A DNA stretch of 64,000 nt. Source: Arthrobacter sp. MA-N2. GTDB lineage: Bacteria > Actinomycetota > Actinomycetes > Actinomycetales > Micrococcaceae. The number at the start of each line of letters is the position of its first letter. Position 1 is the stretch's first letter. Below, one piece after another: positions 17,706 to 26,463 of this stretch. Made by a program: the position numbers and the translations under genes. The stretch spans positions 1,964,696 through 2,028,695 of the forward strand of contig NZ_KI912155.1 in NCBI RefSeq assembly GCF_000517125.1, written 5' to 3'. The notes beneath the pieces are model-generated. The model saw nothing but the letters and a program-made list of their open reading frames with translations. It made no database searches and was not told where the DNA came from.

Positions 17706-18719
17706 TTGACTGACATTCTCCGCGTGGCCGTCATCGGCGCAGGCCGCATGGGCGCCGACCACATCAAGCGGCTCAGCACCCGCATCCACGGCGCCGAAGT
17801 GGCCGCCGTCGTCGACGTCGACCTCGCCCGCGCGCAGGCCGCCATCGAAGGGATCGACGGCGCCGTGGCCCTCGCGAGCGCCAAAGAGGCCCTCAACAAT
17901 GGCGACGTCAACGCCGTGCTCATTGCGACTCCCGGATTTCTGCACGAGGACATCCTTTACAAAGCGTTGGAGAAGGGCTTCCCGATCCTCTGCGAGAAGC
18001 CGCTTACCCCGGATGCCGAGAGCGCATGGAAGGTTGTCCAAGCCGAAACGGCAACCGGCCGTAAGAGTATCCAGGTGGGCTTCATGCGCCGCTTCGACGC
18101 CGAATACGCCGCCCTGGGTTCCATGATCCACAACCGTGAACTCGGCGAGCTGCTCATGCTGCACCACCAGCACCGCAACCCTGACACCCCCGAGGGCTTC
18201 ACCAACGAGATGCTCATCAACGACTCCGTGGTCCACGAATTCGATGCCATCCGCTTCTTCACCGGCGAAGAAATCACCTCGGTCCAGGTTCGTCTGGGCA
18301 AGCCAACGCGCAACGCCCCGAACGGCCAGCACGACCCCCAGCACGTCCTGATCGAGACCGAGTCCGGTGTCTTGGCCGACGTCGAGATCTACGTCAACGC
18401 GAAGTTCGGCTACGAAGTTGCCACCCAGGCGTCCTTCGAGGACGGCATCGTGAGCATCGGTGGCGACGGCGGTCCTTACGTCCGTAGCTCCGGCCGCTGG
18501 GGCGGCAAGGTCACCCCCGGTTTCGAAGAGCGCTTCGGTGCCGCGTACGACGTCGAGATCCAGTTCTGGGTGGACGCCGCCCGCCGCGGCGAAATCGGCG
18601 GCCCTACCGCCTGGGACGGCTATGCCACCGCTGCCTGCTGCGAGGCAGGCGTTGAGGCCCAGAAGTCGGGCGAAAAGGTTGCGGTACAGCTCAACACCAA
18701 GCCCGAGCTGTACAAGTAG
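17706..18719 (+). CDS. iolG: Inositol 2-dehydrogenase
   Basis: A 337-residue Gfo/Idh/MocA oxidoreductase that oxidises myo-inositol to 2-keto-myo-inositol with NAD, the first catabolic step. TTG 17706 is preceded by AAGGA. The Rossmann motif GAGRMGADH begins at residue 11 and the catalytic Lys is K98 in LCEKPL. The substrate loop HQHRNP and NDSVVHEFDAIRF match IolG. Spacing to the previous gene is 14 bases and to the next 8 bases, so the three are translationally linked. Confidence 0.9.
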   Translation: MTDILRVAVIGAGRMGADHIKRLSTRIHGAEVAAVVDVDLARAQAAIEGIDGAVALASAKEALNNGDVNAVLIATPGFLHEDILYKALEKGFPILCEKPLTPDAESAWKVVQAETATGRKSIQVGFMRRFDAEYAALGSMIHNRELGELLMLHHQHRNPDTPEGFTNEMLINDSVVHEFDAIRFFTGEEITSVQVRLGKPTRNAPNGQHDPQHVLIETESGVLADVEIYVNAKFGYEVATQASFEDGIVSIGGDGGPYVRSSGRWGGKVTPGFEERFGAAYDVEIQFWVDAARRGEIGGPTAWDGYATAACCEAGVEAQKSGEKVAVQLNTKPELYK

Positions 18720-18727
18720 GAGTGACC

Positions 18728-19600
18728 ATGAAGATCGCCCTCGACCCCACCCCGTTTCATCACAGCCACAGCCTGCTCGAATTTCCCCGGTTGGCCGCCG
18801 ATCTCGGCTACAAATACCTCCAGCTGACCCCACACGCTGACTTCATCCCGTTCTTCAACCATCCCAAGGCCGACGACGAACTGGTGGGCCAGCTGAAGAA
18901 GGCCTGCAAGGGCGCCGACGTCGAAATCGCCTCGGTGCTTCCCGTGCTGCGTTGGTCCGGACCGGACGAAGACGCCCGCGAGGCAGCTGTCCGTTATTGG
19001 AAACGCGCCATCCAGATCACGGTCGACCTTGGAGTGCAGACTATGAACACCGAATTCAGCGGACGCCCGGAGAAGGCCGAGGAGTCCGAAAGGGCCTTCT
19101 ACCGCTCCATGGAAGAGCTCCTTCCGATCATCGAACGCGAGGGCCTGGACGTTCTCATCGACCCGCATCCGGACGATTTCGTGGAGGATGGGCTCGCGGC
19201 CCTGCGCGTCATCCGCGGCGTGAATTCACCCAACATCGGCATGGTCTACGTTGCCTCGCATACCTTTCACATGGGCAACAAGCCACTTGACATCATGCGG
19301 GCGGCGGGGGACAAGCTGCGCCTGGTCCATGTGTCCGACACGATGGACCACCGTGCCTCCCACGGTCTGCGCTACATCACCAACCCGCCCGGCAACGCCG
19401 TGCGCGTGCACCAGCACCTCAAGATCGGCGACGGCGACGTCAACTGGGACGAGTTCTTTGGCGGCCTCAAGGAAATCGGCTTCCTGGACAGGGACAATAC
19501 CGTCATGGTGTCCAGCGTCTTCGCCGAGGACGATAACGCCAACGAGGTGTCCCGCTACCAGCTGGAGACCATGAGCAAGTACATCGCCAAAGTGCAGTAA
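18728..19600 (+). CDS. iolH: IolH-like sugar phosphate isomerase/epimerase
   Basis: A 290-residue TIM-barrel protein. ATG 18728 is chosen over GTG 18722 because TAGGAG lies at the right distance before it. Metal-site motifs include LIDPHPDDFVED, VYVASHTFHMG and LRLVHVSDTMDHRASHG. It ends the iolE-iolG cluster, as IolH-type genes do in Corynebacterium and Arthrobacter. Exact chemistry in inositol isomer conversion is not established for the family. The stop codon lies inside the first unit of a tandem 16-bp repeat. Confidence 0.75.
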   Translation: MKIALDPTPFHHSHSLLEFPRLAADLGYKYLQLTPHADFIPFFNHPKADDELVGQLKKACKGADVEIASVLPVLRWSGPDEDAREAAVRYWKRAIQITVDLGVQTMNTEFSGRPEKAEESERAFYRSMEELLPIIEREGLDVLIDPHPDDFVEDGLAALRVIRGVNSPNIGMVYVASHTFHMGNKPLDIMRAAGDKLRLVHVSDTMDHRASHGLRYITNPPGNAVRVHQHLKIGDGDVNWDEFFGGLKEIGFLDRDNTVMVSSVFAEDDNANEVSRYQLETMSKYIAKVQ

Positions 19601-19650
19601 ACCCAAAGTGCAGTAAACCCAAAGTGCAGTAAACAACGTGCAGTAAACAC
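19589..19650. repeat. Tandem 16-bp repeat across a stop codon
   Basis: Four units of AAAGTGCAGTAAACCC or close variants lie at 19589-19604, 19605-19620, 19621-19634 and 19635-19650. The first unit supplies the last codons and TAA stop of the iolH-like gene. The later ones repeat GTGCAGTAA in the untranslated region. Confidence 0.95.
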
Positions 19651-19660
19651 GGAACAACAA

Positions 19661-19688
19661 GGGAGGCGGCGATTTCTCGCCGCCTCCC
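19661..19688 (+). terminator. Intrinsic terminator at the end of the iol operon
   Basis: A perfect 12-bp stem GGGAGGCGGCGA with a TTTC loop; CTCCGTGTTT follows. Position after the tandem repeat and before minus-strand genes fits a terminator. Confidence 0.8.
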
Positions 19689-19699
19689 TCCGTGTTTAA

Positions 19700-19754
19700 G
19701 GCCGGATAGGTGAGCGAGCGTTGGTGTTTACGGCCGGATAGGTGAGCGAGCGTT
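19700..19754. repeat. Two TGAGCGAGCG repeat units
   Basis: GGCCGGATAGGTGAGCGAGC plus GTT occurs at 19700-19722 and 19732-19754, a period of 32. The unit is shared with 10579-10601. Confidence 0.9.
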
Positions 19755-19780
19755 GCTTCGACCGACGCCCGCTCACGATC

Positions 19781-20791
19781 TCATGGCAGAGTCGCGGTCA
19801 CCGCAGCGTCGGCATCCCGCAGGACCTTGGCAGCCACCTCGAGACCTTCGATGCGGCCCAGGGAGGTATCTTCGTGTTCGATGTTGACCAGCATGTTCGG
19901 ATCCACTTCATGCAGGGCTCGCAGGAACTCGGTCCAGTAGGCGGTGTCGTGACCGCGGCCGAGGGCGACGAAGTCCCAAGCGGAGTTCTTGGGCCACTCG
20001 TTGGCCCATTCGTCGTCGCCGAGGTTGGTGCGGTTTTCCTCCGGCGAAAGCCTACGGAAGCTGTTATCAAGCACACCGTAGAGGGCAGCATTCGCGGTGT
20101 TGACGCGGACGTCCTTCGCGGCCGCCTGGAAGACCAGCGGACCGAGTTCACGGACCACGGCCACTGGATCCATCCGCTGCCAGAACAGGTGGGAAGCGTC
20201 TAGTTCGACGCCCACGTGGGTGGCTCCCGTGAGTTCGATGAGCTTGTGCACGTCGGCGGTGTTGAACACGATGTTCTGCGGGTGAAGTTCGAGGGCCACC
20301 TTGACGCCATGATCTGCGGCCAGGCGGTCGGTCTCGCGCCAGAACTTCGCCGCGACGTCCCATTGGTAATCCAGCACGTCCAAGGCCGCCGAATTCCAAG
20401 CATTCACGATCCAGTTCGTTACGGTCGCGCCGGGCTCGCCGCCGGGCAGGCCGGACATGGTCACGACCCGGTTCTGGCCGAGACGTTCCGCGAGCCGGAT
20501 GGAGCGGCGGATGTCTTCGGCGTGCTTTTTGCCGATCTCGCGCTTCGGGTGCAGCGGGTTGCCGTTGCAGTTCAGGCCCGCAATGGCGACGCTGGTCCCC
20601 TCGAAGATCCCGAGGTAGTCATCCCGCGCGGCATCCGAGACCAGGATCTGGTCCATGGTGGGAACGTGAACGGCAGGCAGGAACCCGCCCGTGTTGATTT
20701 CGATCCCGGTCAGCCCCAGATCAGCGATGACTTTGAGGGCCTCGGGAAGGGGCCGGTCGTGCAGGATTGCGTTGTAGACGCCGAGTTTCAC
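19781..20791 (-). CDS. Sugar phosphate isomerase/epimerase family protein (TIM barrel)
   Basis: A 336-residue xylose-isomerase-like TIM barrel, starting MKLGVYNAILHDRPL. Metal-ligand motifs are VALELHPQNIVFN, HVGVELDASHLFWQ and LVNIEHEDTSLG. It overlaps the upstream oxidoreductase gene by four bases (ATGA), so the two are co-translated. Pairs of this kind often oxidise and isomerise polyols or inositol stereoisomers, perhaps scyllo- or chiro-inositol here. That is inference from the neighbouring iol genes. Confidence 0.8.
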   Translation of the reverse strand: MKLGVYNAILHDRPLPEALKVIADLGLTGIEINTGGFLPAVHVPTMDQILVSDAARDDYLGIFEGTSVAIAGLNCNGNPLHPKREIGKKHAEDIRRSIRLAERLGQNRVVTMSGLPGGEPGATVTNWIVNAWNSAALDVLDYQWDVAAKFWRETDRLAADHGVKVALELHPQNIVFNTADVHKLIELTGATHVGVELDASHLFWQRMDPVAVVRELGPLVFQAAAKDVRVNTANAALYGVLDNSFRRLSPEENRTNLGDDEWANEWPKNSAWDFVALGRGHDTAYWTEFLRALHEVDPNMLVNIEHEDTSLGRIEGLEVAAKVLRDADAAVTATLP

Positions 20792-21966
20792 AGTGCGATC
20801 TTCTTTCCGTGGTTGAGTGCGGATTCCGTAACAGCACCGAGCAGTTCCATATTGCGGACGCCTTCGTCGAACGTCGCACAGCGGGGGAGAGACTCGGCCT
20901 CGGGAAGGCCGGCGACCTCTTCGAGGAATGCGCGGGCTTGGTAGCCGAAGGCGTCGTTCTGGCCGAAGCCGACTTCGGGGGCGTCCATGGCGAGGCCGCC
21001 GGCGATATAGGGGTGGCCCGGGCCGAGGATGACCTGGCGGTAGCCGTTCTCGTTGCCGGAGCCATCGTTGAGGAAGAGCTGGATTTCGGAGGGGCGGCGC
21101 TGGTCGAACTTGGCCGCACCGTTCTCGCAGAACACTTCGAAGTTGAGGCTGTTGGCGTGGCCGGCGGCAACGCGGGAAACTTCAAAGCTGCCGGCGCCGG
21201 TTTCGAACTCCGCGTTGAAGGCTGCGTAATCGTCGTTCTCTACAGCTTCGAAAGTGTCGCTCACCGCTGCATGGTCGTGTCCGATGACGGCACCGAGCGG
21301 CAACGGGCGCTTGCCGATGACGGTGCTCAGGCGGCCACCGGTGATGGACTTGATATCGCCGCACAGGAACTCGGAAACGTAGGCCAGGTGGCTTCCGACG
21401 TCGGCCAGCGCGCCGGAACCGGGGCCGCCCTTGTAGCGCCAGCTCATCGGAGCCGAGGGGCTGAAGCCGTAGTCTGTCCAGTAGCGGCCGCTGAAGTGCA
21501 GGACGTTGCCGAGCACCCCGCTGCGGATGAGGTCGCGGATATAGGCGATGCCGGGCGTGCGGCGGAACGTGAAGCCAATGCGCGCGATGCTTGAAGCGTT
21601 GCGGGCGGCCGCGGCCATGGCGCGGGCGTCCTCGAGGGAGTCGCTCAGGGGCTTCTCGCAGAGTACGTGCTTACCTGCAGCGAGGAGACCCTCGACGACC
21701 TCGCGGTGGAGGGAATTCGCGATGACGACGCTCACGACGTCGATATCGTCTGCCTCTGCGATCGCCTGCCACGAGGTGTCATTGCGTTCGTAGCCGAATC
21801 GCCGGGCCGCGAGGGAACCGAACTCGGCGTTCACGTCGCCGATCGATACGAGGCGCACCGGCGGAAGCACGGGGCTGTAAAGGGTAGACGCTGTGCGGTA
21901 GGCCGCAGCATGGGCCTTGCCGGCCATTCCTGCGCCGATAACGGCGACCCCTAGGCTCTCAGCCAT
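20788..21966 (-). CDS. Gfo/Idh/MocA family oxidoreductase
   Basis: A 392-residue NAD(P)-dependent dehydrogenase. The Rossmann motif GAGMAGKAHAAAYR is near residue 11 and VLCEKPLSDSLEDA carries the catalytic Lys. The C-terminal domain has GDIKSITGGRLSTVIGKRP, typical of longer inositol/glucose-fructose-type members. It is transcribed divergently from the LacI regulator. Its promoter carries the shared inositol operator motif, which supports a role in inositol or related polyol oxidation. Confidence 0.85.
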   Translation of the reverse strand: MAESLGVAVIGAGMAGKAHAAAYRTASTLYSPVLPPVRLVSIGDVNAEFGSLAARRFGYERNDTSWQAIAEADDIDVVSVVIANSLHREVVEGLLAAGKHVLCEKPLSDSLEDARAMAAAARNASSIARIGFTFRRTPGIAYIRDLIRSGVLGNVLHFSGRYWTDYGFSPSAPMSWRYKGGPGSGALADVGSHLAYVSEFLCGDIKSITGGRLSTVIGKRPLPLGAVIGHDHAAVSDTFEAVENDDYAAFNAEFETGAGSFEVSRVAAGHANSLNFEVFCENGAAKFDQRRPSEIQLFLNDGSGNENGYRQVILGPGHPYIAGGLAMDAPEVGFGQNDAFGYQARAFLEEVAGLPEAESLPRCATFDEGVRNMELLGAVTESALNHGKKIAL

Positions 21967-22047
21967 TGATTTCTCCTTCGAAATTCAGCCTGGGTGCCGA
22001 ACACCCCGTTGGCACTTTGGAGCGCTACAATTTAGCACTGGAGTCAA

Positions 22048-22077
22048 AGCCTAATCATGTGAGTATGTCCTGTCAAT
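22048..22077 (-). promoter_or_regulatory. Promoter and operator for the minus-strand oxidoreductase operon
   Basis: On the minus strand TTGACA (22076-22071), a 17-base spacer and TAGGCT (22053-22048) form a promoter. TATGTCCTGTCAAT (plus strand, 22064-22077) overlaps the -35 box, exactly as at iolC. Confidence 0.65.
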
Positions 22078-22122
22078 GTATCGCTAGCACCCTTGACAAC
22101 AGAGAAGAAAGGTTCCTGAACC

Positions 22123-23133
22123 ATGAGTGCGACACGTCCCAAAACCCGGCGCCCGACCATCTATGACGTTGCCAAGCTTGCCGGCGTCTCGCCGTCGTTG
22201 GTGTCCTTGGTTCTCCAGTCACCGGCGAGGGTCAGTGATAAACGCCGCGAAGCCGTCCAAGCGGCAATATCGGAGCTGGGCTACCGTCCCAGCCGCGCCG
22301 CGACCACGCTGGCGAGCAATCGGACGAAGAGTATCGGTTTGTTGATCGACGACTACCGGAACCTGTGGTTCGTGGATCTCCTGAGGGGCATGGAGTCCGT
22401 CCTGGCGGACCTCGGCTACCACGTGATGCTGGCCGACTCCCGGCCCGGCGCGAACCGCATCAAGGATGCCGCGGACGGCCTCCTGGCTATGCATGTCGAC
22501 GCGCTCGTCATCGCCGCGGAGCCGAGCGAGTCCATGCTGGCCGAATCTGGCGTTCCTACGGTGGTGGCCGGCTGGCGCAAGGGAGTGCCAAGCGGCGCCG
22601 ACCTGATAACCAACGACGACGACGGCGGGGGCGGCATGGCGGCGGACCACTTGCTGGGGTTGGGGCATACCCGCATCGGCCATCTTTCGGGGTCCGACGG
22701 CGCGTCGGCCCACCGGCGCGCGGGGTTTCGGCGGCGGATTGAGGAGGCGGGCGTCGAACTCTTGATTGCCGAGTCCCAAGGTACCTCGGAGGAGGACGGC
22801 TACGCCTCTTCTTGCTGGCTCCTGGAAAAATACCCGGATACCACGGCGATCTTCGCGGCCAACGACACGATGGCCATGGGTGCATTTGCGGCCCTCAAGG
22901 CGCGCGGGCTGAATGTTCCCGGCGACATTTCCGTCATCGGCTATGACAACTCGCCTTTGGCTAAATCGAAGTATCTGGACATCACATCCGTCGACAACCG
23001 CAGCGATCTGCTCGGGATTGACGTAGCAAACAGGCTGCTCGCCAGGATCGAAAACCCGGCTTTGGAGCCGCAGCGCACGCTTATCGAACCTGTCTTGATT
23101 GTCCGATCTACGACGGCGCCAGCGGCCCGCTAG
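22123..23133 (+). CDS. LacI-family transcriptional regulator
   Basis: A 336-residue repressor. The helix-turn-helix TIYDVAKLAGVSPSLVSLVL is at about residues 10-29, followed by the hinge RPSRAATTLASNRT and a periplasmic-binding-like effector domain (SIGLLIDDYRNLWFVDLLRG). GAAAGG precedes the ATG. It sits between the oxidoreductase pair and the sugar ABC operon and probably controls one or both in response to a polyol. Whether it or the GntR protein at 27788 binds the TATGTC motif cannot be decided from sequence. Confidence 0.9.
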   Translation: MSATRPKTRRPTIYDVAKLAGVSPSLVSLVLQSPARVSDKRREAVQAAISELGYRPSRAATTLASNRTKSIGLLIDDYRNLWFVDLLRGMESVLADLGYHVMLADSRPGANRIKDAADGLLAMHVDALVIAAEPSESMLAESGVPTVVAGWRKGVPSGADLITNDDDGGGGMAADHLLGLGHTRIGHLSGSDGASAHRRAGFRRRIEEAGVELLIAESQGTSEEDGYASSCWLLEKYPDTTAIFAANDTMAMGAFAALKARGLNVPGDISVIGYDNSPLAKSKYLDITSVDNRSDLLGIDVANRLLARIENPALEPQRTLIEPVLIVRSTTAPAAR

Positions 23134-23170
23134 GCGGTCATCGAGCACCGCCTGCACGTAAAAACATCCT

Positions 23171-23216
23171 AATGTCAGGACAAAGTATTGACATATGTGA
23201 GGCTAGTCACCATGAT
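23171..23216 (+). promoter_or_regulatory. Promoter and operator of the sugar ABC operon
   Basis: AATGTCAGGACAAA (23171-23184) lies four bases upstream of TTGACA (23188-23193). A 17-base spacer leads to CATGAT (23211-23216). The inferred start gives a leader of about 60 bases, ending in GGAGATAAATC before the GTG. Confidence 0.65.
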
Positions 23217-23282
23217 CTGTGTAGAGGGCTTTGAGTTCCTGCAGAGCGGCAGGGCCGCTACCCCTATCAAAGGAGATAAATC

Positions 23283-24278
23283 GTGAAGAAGTTTTCCTGG
23301 CGGAAAGCGGCGCTTGTGGCAGCCGTCGTTCCGATGATGGCTCTTAGCGCTTGTTCCAGCCAAGGGGGAAAGCCGGCTGACAGCGCCAACGCCGCAGGAG
23401 GCGGTCAAGCCGTCAGCACTCCCCGGATGAAAGTTGCCCTCATCACCCACGCAGCGGCAGGCGATACCTTCTGGGACATCGTGCGCAAGGGTGCAGAGGA
23501 AGCGTCCGCCAAGGACAACGTTGACCTCCTGTACACCAGCGACCCCGAAGCCGGCCGCCAGGCACAGCTCGTACAGCAGGCCATCGACCAGAAGGTCGAT
23601 GGCATCGCCGTGACCCTCGCCACTCCGGACGCCCTCAAAGATGTCCTCAAGAAGGCAGAGGACGCGGGCATCCCGGTGGTCAGCCTCAACGCCGGCGAGG
23701 ACGTGTCCGCGCAGCTCGGCGCTTTTACGCACTTCGGCTCCAACGAGAAGCTCGCCGGCGAGGCCGTGGGAACCAAGCTCGCGGCCCAGGGCTTCAAGCA
23801 TCCGGTCTGCGTGATCCAGCAACAGGGCCACGTTGGTCTTGAAGCACGGTGCGCAGGTGTCAAGGAAAAGGTTCCGGGGACAGAGATTCTTTATGTGAAC
23901 GGCCAGGACATGACCTCGGTCCAGTCCACCGCGACCGCGAAGCTTCAGGCGACGAAAGACGCTGACGTCATTATCGGCCTGGGCGCTCCGATCACCCTGA
24001 CGCTCCTCAAATCCGTCACGGACGCGAGCAGCTCCGCGAAGGTTGCCAGCTTCGACCTGAATGCGGACCTCGCGCAGAAGATCGTCGATGGCTCCGTGAT
24101 CTTCACGGTGGACCAGCAGCCGTGGCTCCAGGGCTACATGTCCGTCGACGCTCTCTGGCAGGCCAAGCGTGGCGGTTTCAAGATCGGTGGCGGCCAGCCG
24201 GTGCTGACCGGCCCCACAATCGTTGACAAGTCCAACGCTTCCGACGTCCTCAAATTCGCCCAGCAGGGCGTCCGCTAG
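23283..24278 (+). CDS. Sugar ABC transporter substrate-binding lipoprotein
   Basis: A 331-residue extracellular binding protein of the ribose/inositol class. The lipoprotein signal ends in LSAC with lipidated C24. The mature part begins MKVALITHAAAGDTFWDIVRKGAEEA, typical of this fold, and GIPVVSLNAGED is a ligand-contact strand. GTG 23283 is preceded by GGAGATAA. It is first of a three-gene importer; the iol surroundings and operator point to myo-inositol as ligand, which remains an inference. Confidence 0.9.
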   Translation: MKKFSWRKAALVAAVVPMMALSACSSQGGKPADSANAAGGGQAVSTPRMKVALITHAAAGDTFWDIVRKGAEEASAKDNVDLLYTSDPEAGRQAQLVQQAIDQKVDGIAVTLATPDALKDVLKKAEDAGIPVVSLNAGEDVSAQLGAFTHFGSNEKLAGEAVGTKLAAQGFKHPVCVIQQQGHVGLEARCAGVKEKVPGTEILYVNGQDMTSVQSTATAKLQATKDADVIIGLGAPITLTLLKSVTDASSSAKVASFDLNADLAQKIVDGSVIFTVDQQPWLQGYMSVDALWQAKRGGFKIGGGQPVLTGPTIVDKSNASDVLKFAQQGVR

Positions 24279-24290
24279 ATCCAGGATCCT

Positions 24291-24320
24291 GGCCGCGCGG
24301 CGGGTTACCACCGCGCGGCC
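24291..24320 (+). terminator. Attenuator-like hairpin between binding protein and permease
   Basis: GGCCGCGCGG and its exact complement flank a 10-base loop. There is no T-run, so it is more likely to stabilise the upstream mRNA end or reduce read-through, giving more binding protein than permease. Confidence 0.55.
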
Positions 24321-24342
24321 TGAGCAACAAGGAGTTCTTCCC

Positions 24343-25395
24343 ATGTCAACAGCAACATTGCCCCCGGCGCCCGCGCCGATCAAGGATGAGCGGGTTGGGC
24401 AACGCAATCCGTTCCAGAAGTTTTTGGCGAGGCCTGAAGTGGGTGCCTTGGTGGGGGCTGTGGTTTTGTTTGTTTTCTTTGCTTCGGTCTCGGGTACGTT
24501 CACGCAGCCGAATGCTTTGGCGACGATCCTTTATGGGTCTTCGACGATCGGGATCATGGCGGTGGGGGTGTCGTTGTTGATGATTGGTGGTGAGTTCGAT
24601 CTTTCCACTGGTGTGGCTGTGATTTCCTCGGCCCTGACGGCGTCGTTGTTCAGTTGGTATTTCTCGATGAATGCCTGGGTCGGGGTGGTGCTGGCGCTGG
24701 TGGTTTCGTTGGGCATTGGTTTCATCAATGGGTGGATTCTGGTCAAGACGAAGCTTCCGTCCTTCATTGTGACGTTGGCGACGTTTCTGATGCTTACGGG
24801 CCTGAATCTGGCGTTGACGCGGCTGATCGGCGGGTCGGTGTCGTCTCCGTCGATTTCGAAGCTGGATGGTTTTGATTCGGCGCATGCGGTGTTTGCTTCC
24901 TCGATCAGTATCGGCGGGGTCGAGGTGAAGATCACGGTGTTCTTCTGGATCATCCTGGTCGCGATCGCGTCGTGGGTGCTGTTGCGCACGAAGGTGGGGA
25001 ACTGGATCTTCGCGGTGGGCGGGGACGCGAACGCGGCCCGTGCCGTGGGGGTGCCGGTGACCAGGACGAAGATCGGGTTGTTCATGGCGGTGGGGTTCTG
25101 CGGCTGGGTCCTGGGCATGCATAACTTGTTCGCGTTCGATGCTGTGCAGTCCGGTGAGGGTGTGGGCAACGAGTTCCTGTACATCATTGCCGCGGTGATC
25201 GGCGGCTGCCTGCTCACGGGTGGTTATGGTTCGGCGGTGGGCGGGGCGATCGGTGCGTTTATTTTCGGGATGGCGAACAAGGGCATTGTGTATGCGCAGT
25301 GGAACCCGGACTGGTTCAAGTTCTTCCTGGGCCTGATGTTGCTGCTGGCCACCATCGTGAACCTCATCGTCAAACGTCGTGCAGAGCTTAAGTAA
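24343..25395 (+). CDS. Sugar ABC transporter permease (RbsC type)
   Basis: A 350-residue membrane protein with about eight to ten spans. Family motifs include VGVSLLMIGGEFDLSTGV and VGGDANAARAVGVPV, and the C-terminal segment GGYGSAVGGAIGAFIFGMANKG contacts the ATPase. ATG 24343 follows AAGGAG. Codon choice is unlike the neighbours: third positions are mostly G or T (GTG, TTG, GGT, TCG), whereas flanking genes end mostly in C. This suggests a different origin for this segment or local conversion. It pairs with the binding protein upstream and the ATPase downstream. Confidence 0.92.
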   Translation: MSTATLPPAPAPIKDERVGQRNPFQKFLARPEVGALVGAVVLFVFFASVSGTFTQPNALATILYGSSTIGIMAVGVSLLMIGGEFDLSTGVAVISSALTASLFSWYFSMNAWVGVVLALVVSLGIGFINGWILVKTKLPSFIVTLATFLMLTGLNLALTRLIGGSVSSPSISKLDGFDSAHAVFASSISIGGVEVKITVFFWIILVAIASWVLLRTKVGNWIFAVGGDANAARAVGVPVTRTKIGLFMAVGFCGWVLGMHNLFAFDAVQSGEGVGNEFLYIIAAVIGGCLLTGGYGSAVGGAIGAFIFGMANKGIVYAQWNPDWFKFFLGLMLLLATIVNLIVKRRAELK

Positions 25396-25410
25396 AAGGG
25401 GTTAGGGAAA

Positions 25411-26355
25411 ATGAATGCCAAACAGATCGATCAGCAGACCCTGCTCCGGGACGAGAAGGACCCGCTGACCCACACCCCCGTGCATCTGCTCTCCCTGGAC
25501 GGGGTGGGCAAGCACTACGGGAACATCATCGCCCTGCGGGACGTGACGATGGCCGTGGACAATGGCCGGGTCACTTGCGTGCTGGGGGACAACGGCGCGG
25601 GCAAGTCCACGCTGATCAAGATCATCGCGGGCCTGCACCAGCACGATGAAGGCACCCTGCACGTCATGGGCGATGAGCGGAAGTTCAACTCGCCCCGGGA
25701 CGCCCTGGATGCCGGCATCGCCACGGTCTACCAGGACCTGGCCGTGGTGCCGTTGATGCCGATCTGGCGGAACTTCTTCCTGGGCTCGGAACTGACCTCC
25801 GGGTTCGGGCCGTTCAAGTCCATGGATGTCCAGAAGATGAAGGACATCACGCTGAAGGAGCTGGCCGCGATGGGCATCGATCTGCGCGATGTGGAACAGC
25901 CCATCGGTCAGCTTTCCGGCGGTGAACGCCAATGCGTCGCGATCGCCCGGGCCGTGTACTTCGGGGCGAAGGTGTTGATCCTGGACGAACCCACCGCCGC
26001 GCTGGGAGTCAAGCAGTCCGGCGTCGTGCTCCGCTACATCCTGCAGGCCCGGGACCGGGGCCTGGGCGTCATTTTCATCACCCACAACCCGCACCACGCC
26101 TTCCCCGTCGGTGACCGGTTCCTGCTGCTCAAACGCGGCAAGTCCATCGGCTACTACGACAAAAAGGACATCACCCTGGACGAACTCACCGCCCAGATGG
26201 CCGGCGGCGCGGAACTGGCAGAACTCGCCCACGAACTCGAACAACTCGGCGGACACACCCAAGCCCTCAAAGAAGTCCAAGCCGAAGTCGCCGGGGTAAC
26301 TGAAATCGCCGACGTTGCCGACTCTTCAAGGGAAAACAGCCCGCGGCACGCCTAA
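25411..26355 (+). CDS. Sugar ABC transporter ATP-binding protein (single domain)
   Basis: A 314-residue ATPase with Walker [10 protein letters not shown] (59-67), signature LSGGERQ and Walker [13 protein letters not shown]. It has one nucleotide-binding domain, unlike the doubled RbsA/MglA type, so a homodimer is expected. The C-terminal tail after about 265 is Ala/Glu-rich with weak conservation. Spacing to the permease is 15 bases. Confidence 0.92.
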   Translation: MNAKQIDQQTLLRDEKDPLTHTPVHLLSLDGVGKHYGNIIALRDVTMAVDNGRVTCVLGDNGAGKSTLIKIIAGLHQHDEGTLHVMGDERKFNSPRDALDAGIATVYQDLAVVPLMPIWRNFFLGSELTSGFGPFKSMDVQKMKDITLKELAAMGIDLRDVEQPIGQLSGGERQCVAIARAVYFGAKVLILDEPTAALGVKQSGVVLRYILQARDRGLGVIFITHNPHHAFPVGDRFLLLKRGKSIGYYDKKDITLDELTAQMAGGAELAELAHELEQLGGHTQALKEVQAEVAGVTEIADVADSSRENSPRHA

Positions 26356-26463
26356 CGGGCAGGGACACAGGGCGATGGAGACGGGGGTCCGCCTGAAAAC
26401 GGATGGGTCCCCGCTCGCCATGCCCAGCGGGAATGTGCACTACGTAGTAGACGGGAAGACAGC

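Noticed and set aside
19589..19754. Possible CRISPR or attachment site from clustered short repeats
   Set aside because: Repeats are immediate tandem copies or belong to a dispersed intergenic family; no integrase or cas genes are near.
24346..25122. Minus-strand frame opposite the ABC permease, rich in His/Arg/Pro
   Set aside because: It arises from the G/T-ending codons of the permease and has low-complexity composition without family likeness.
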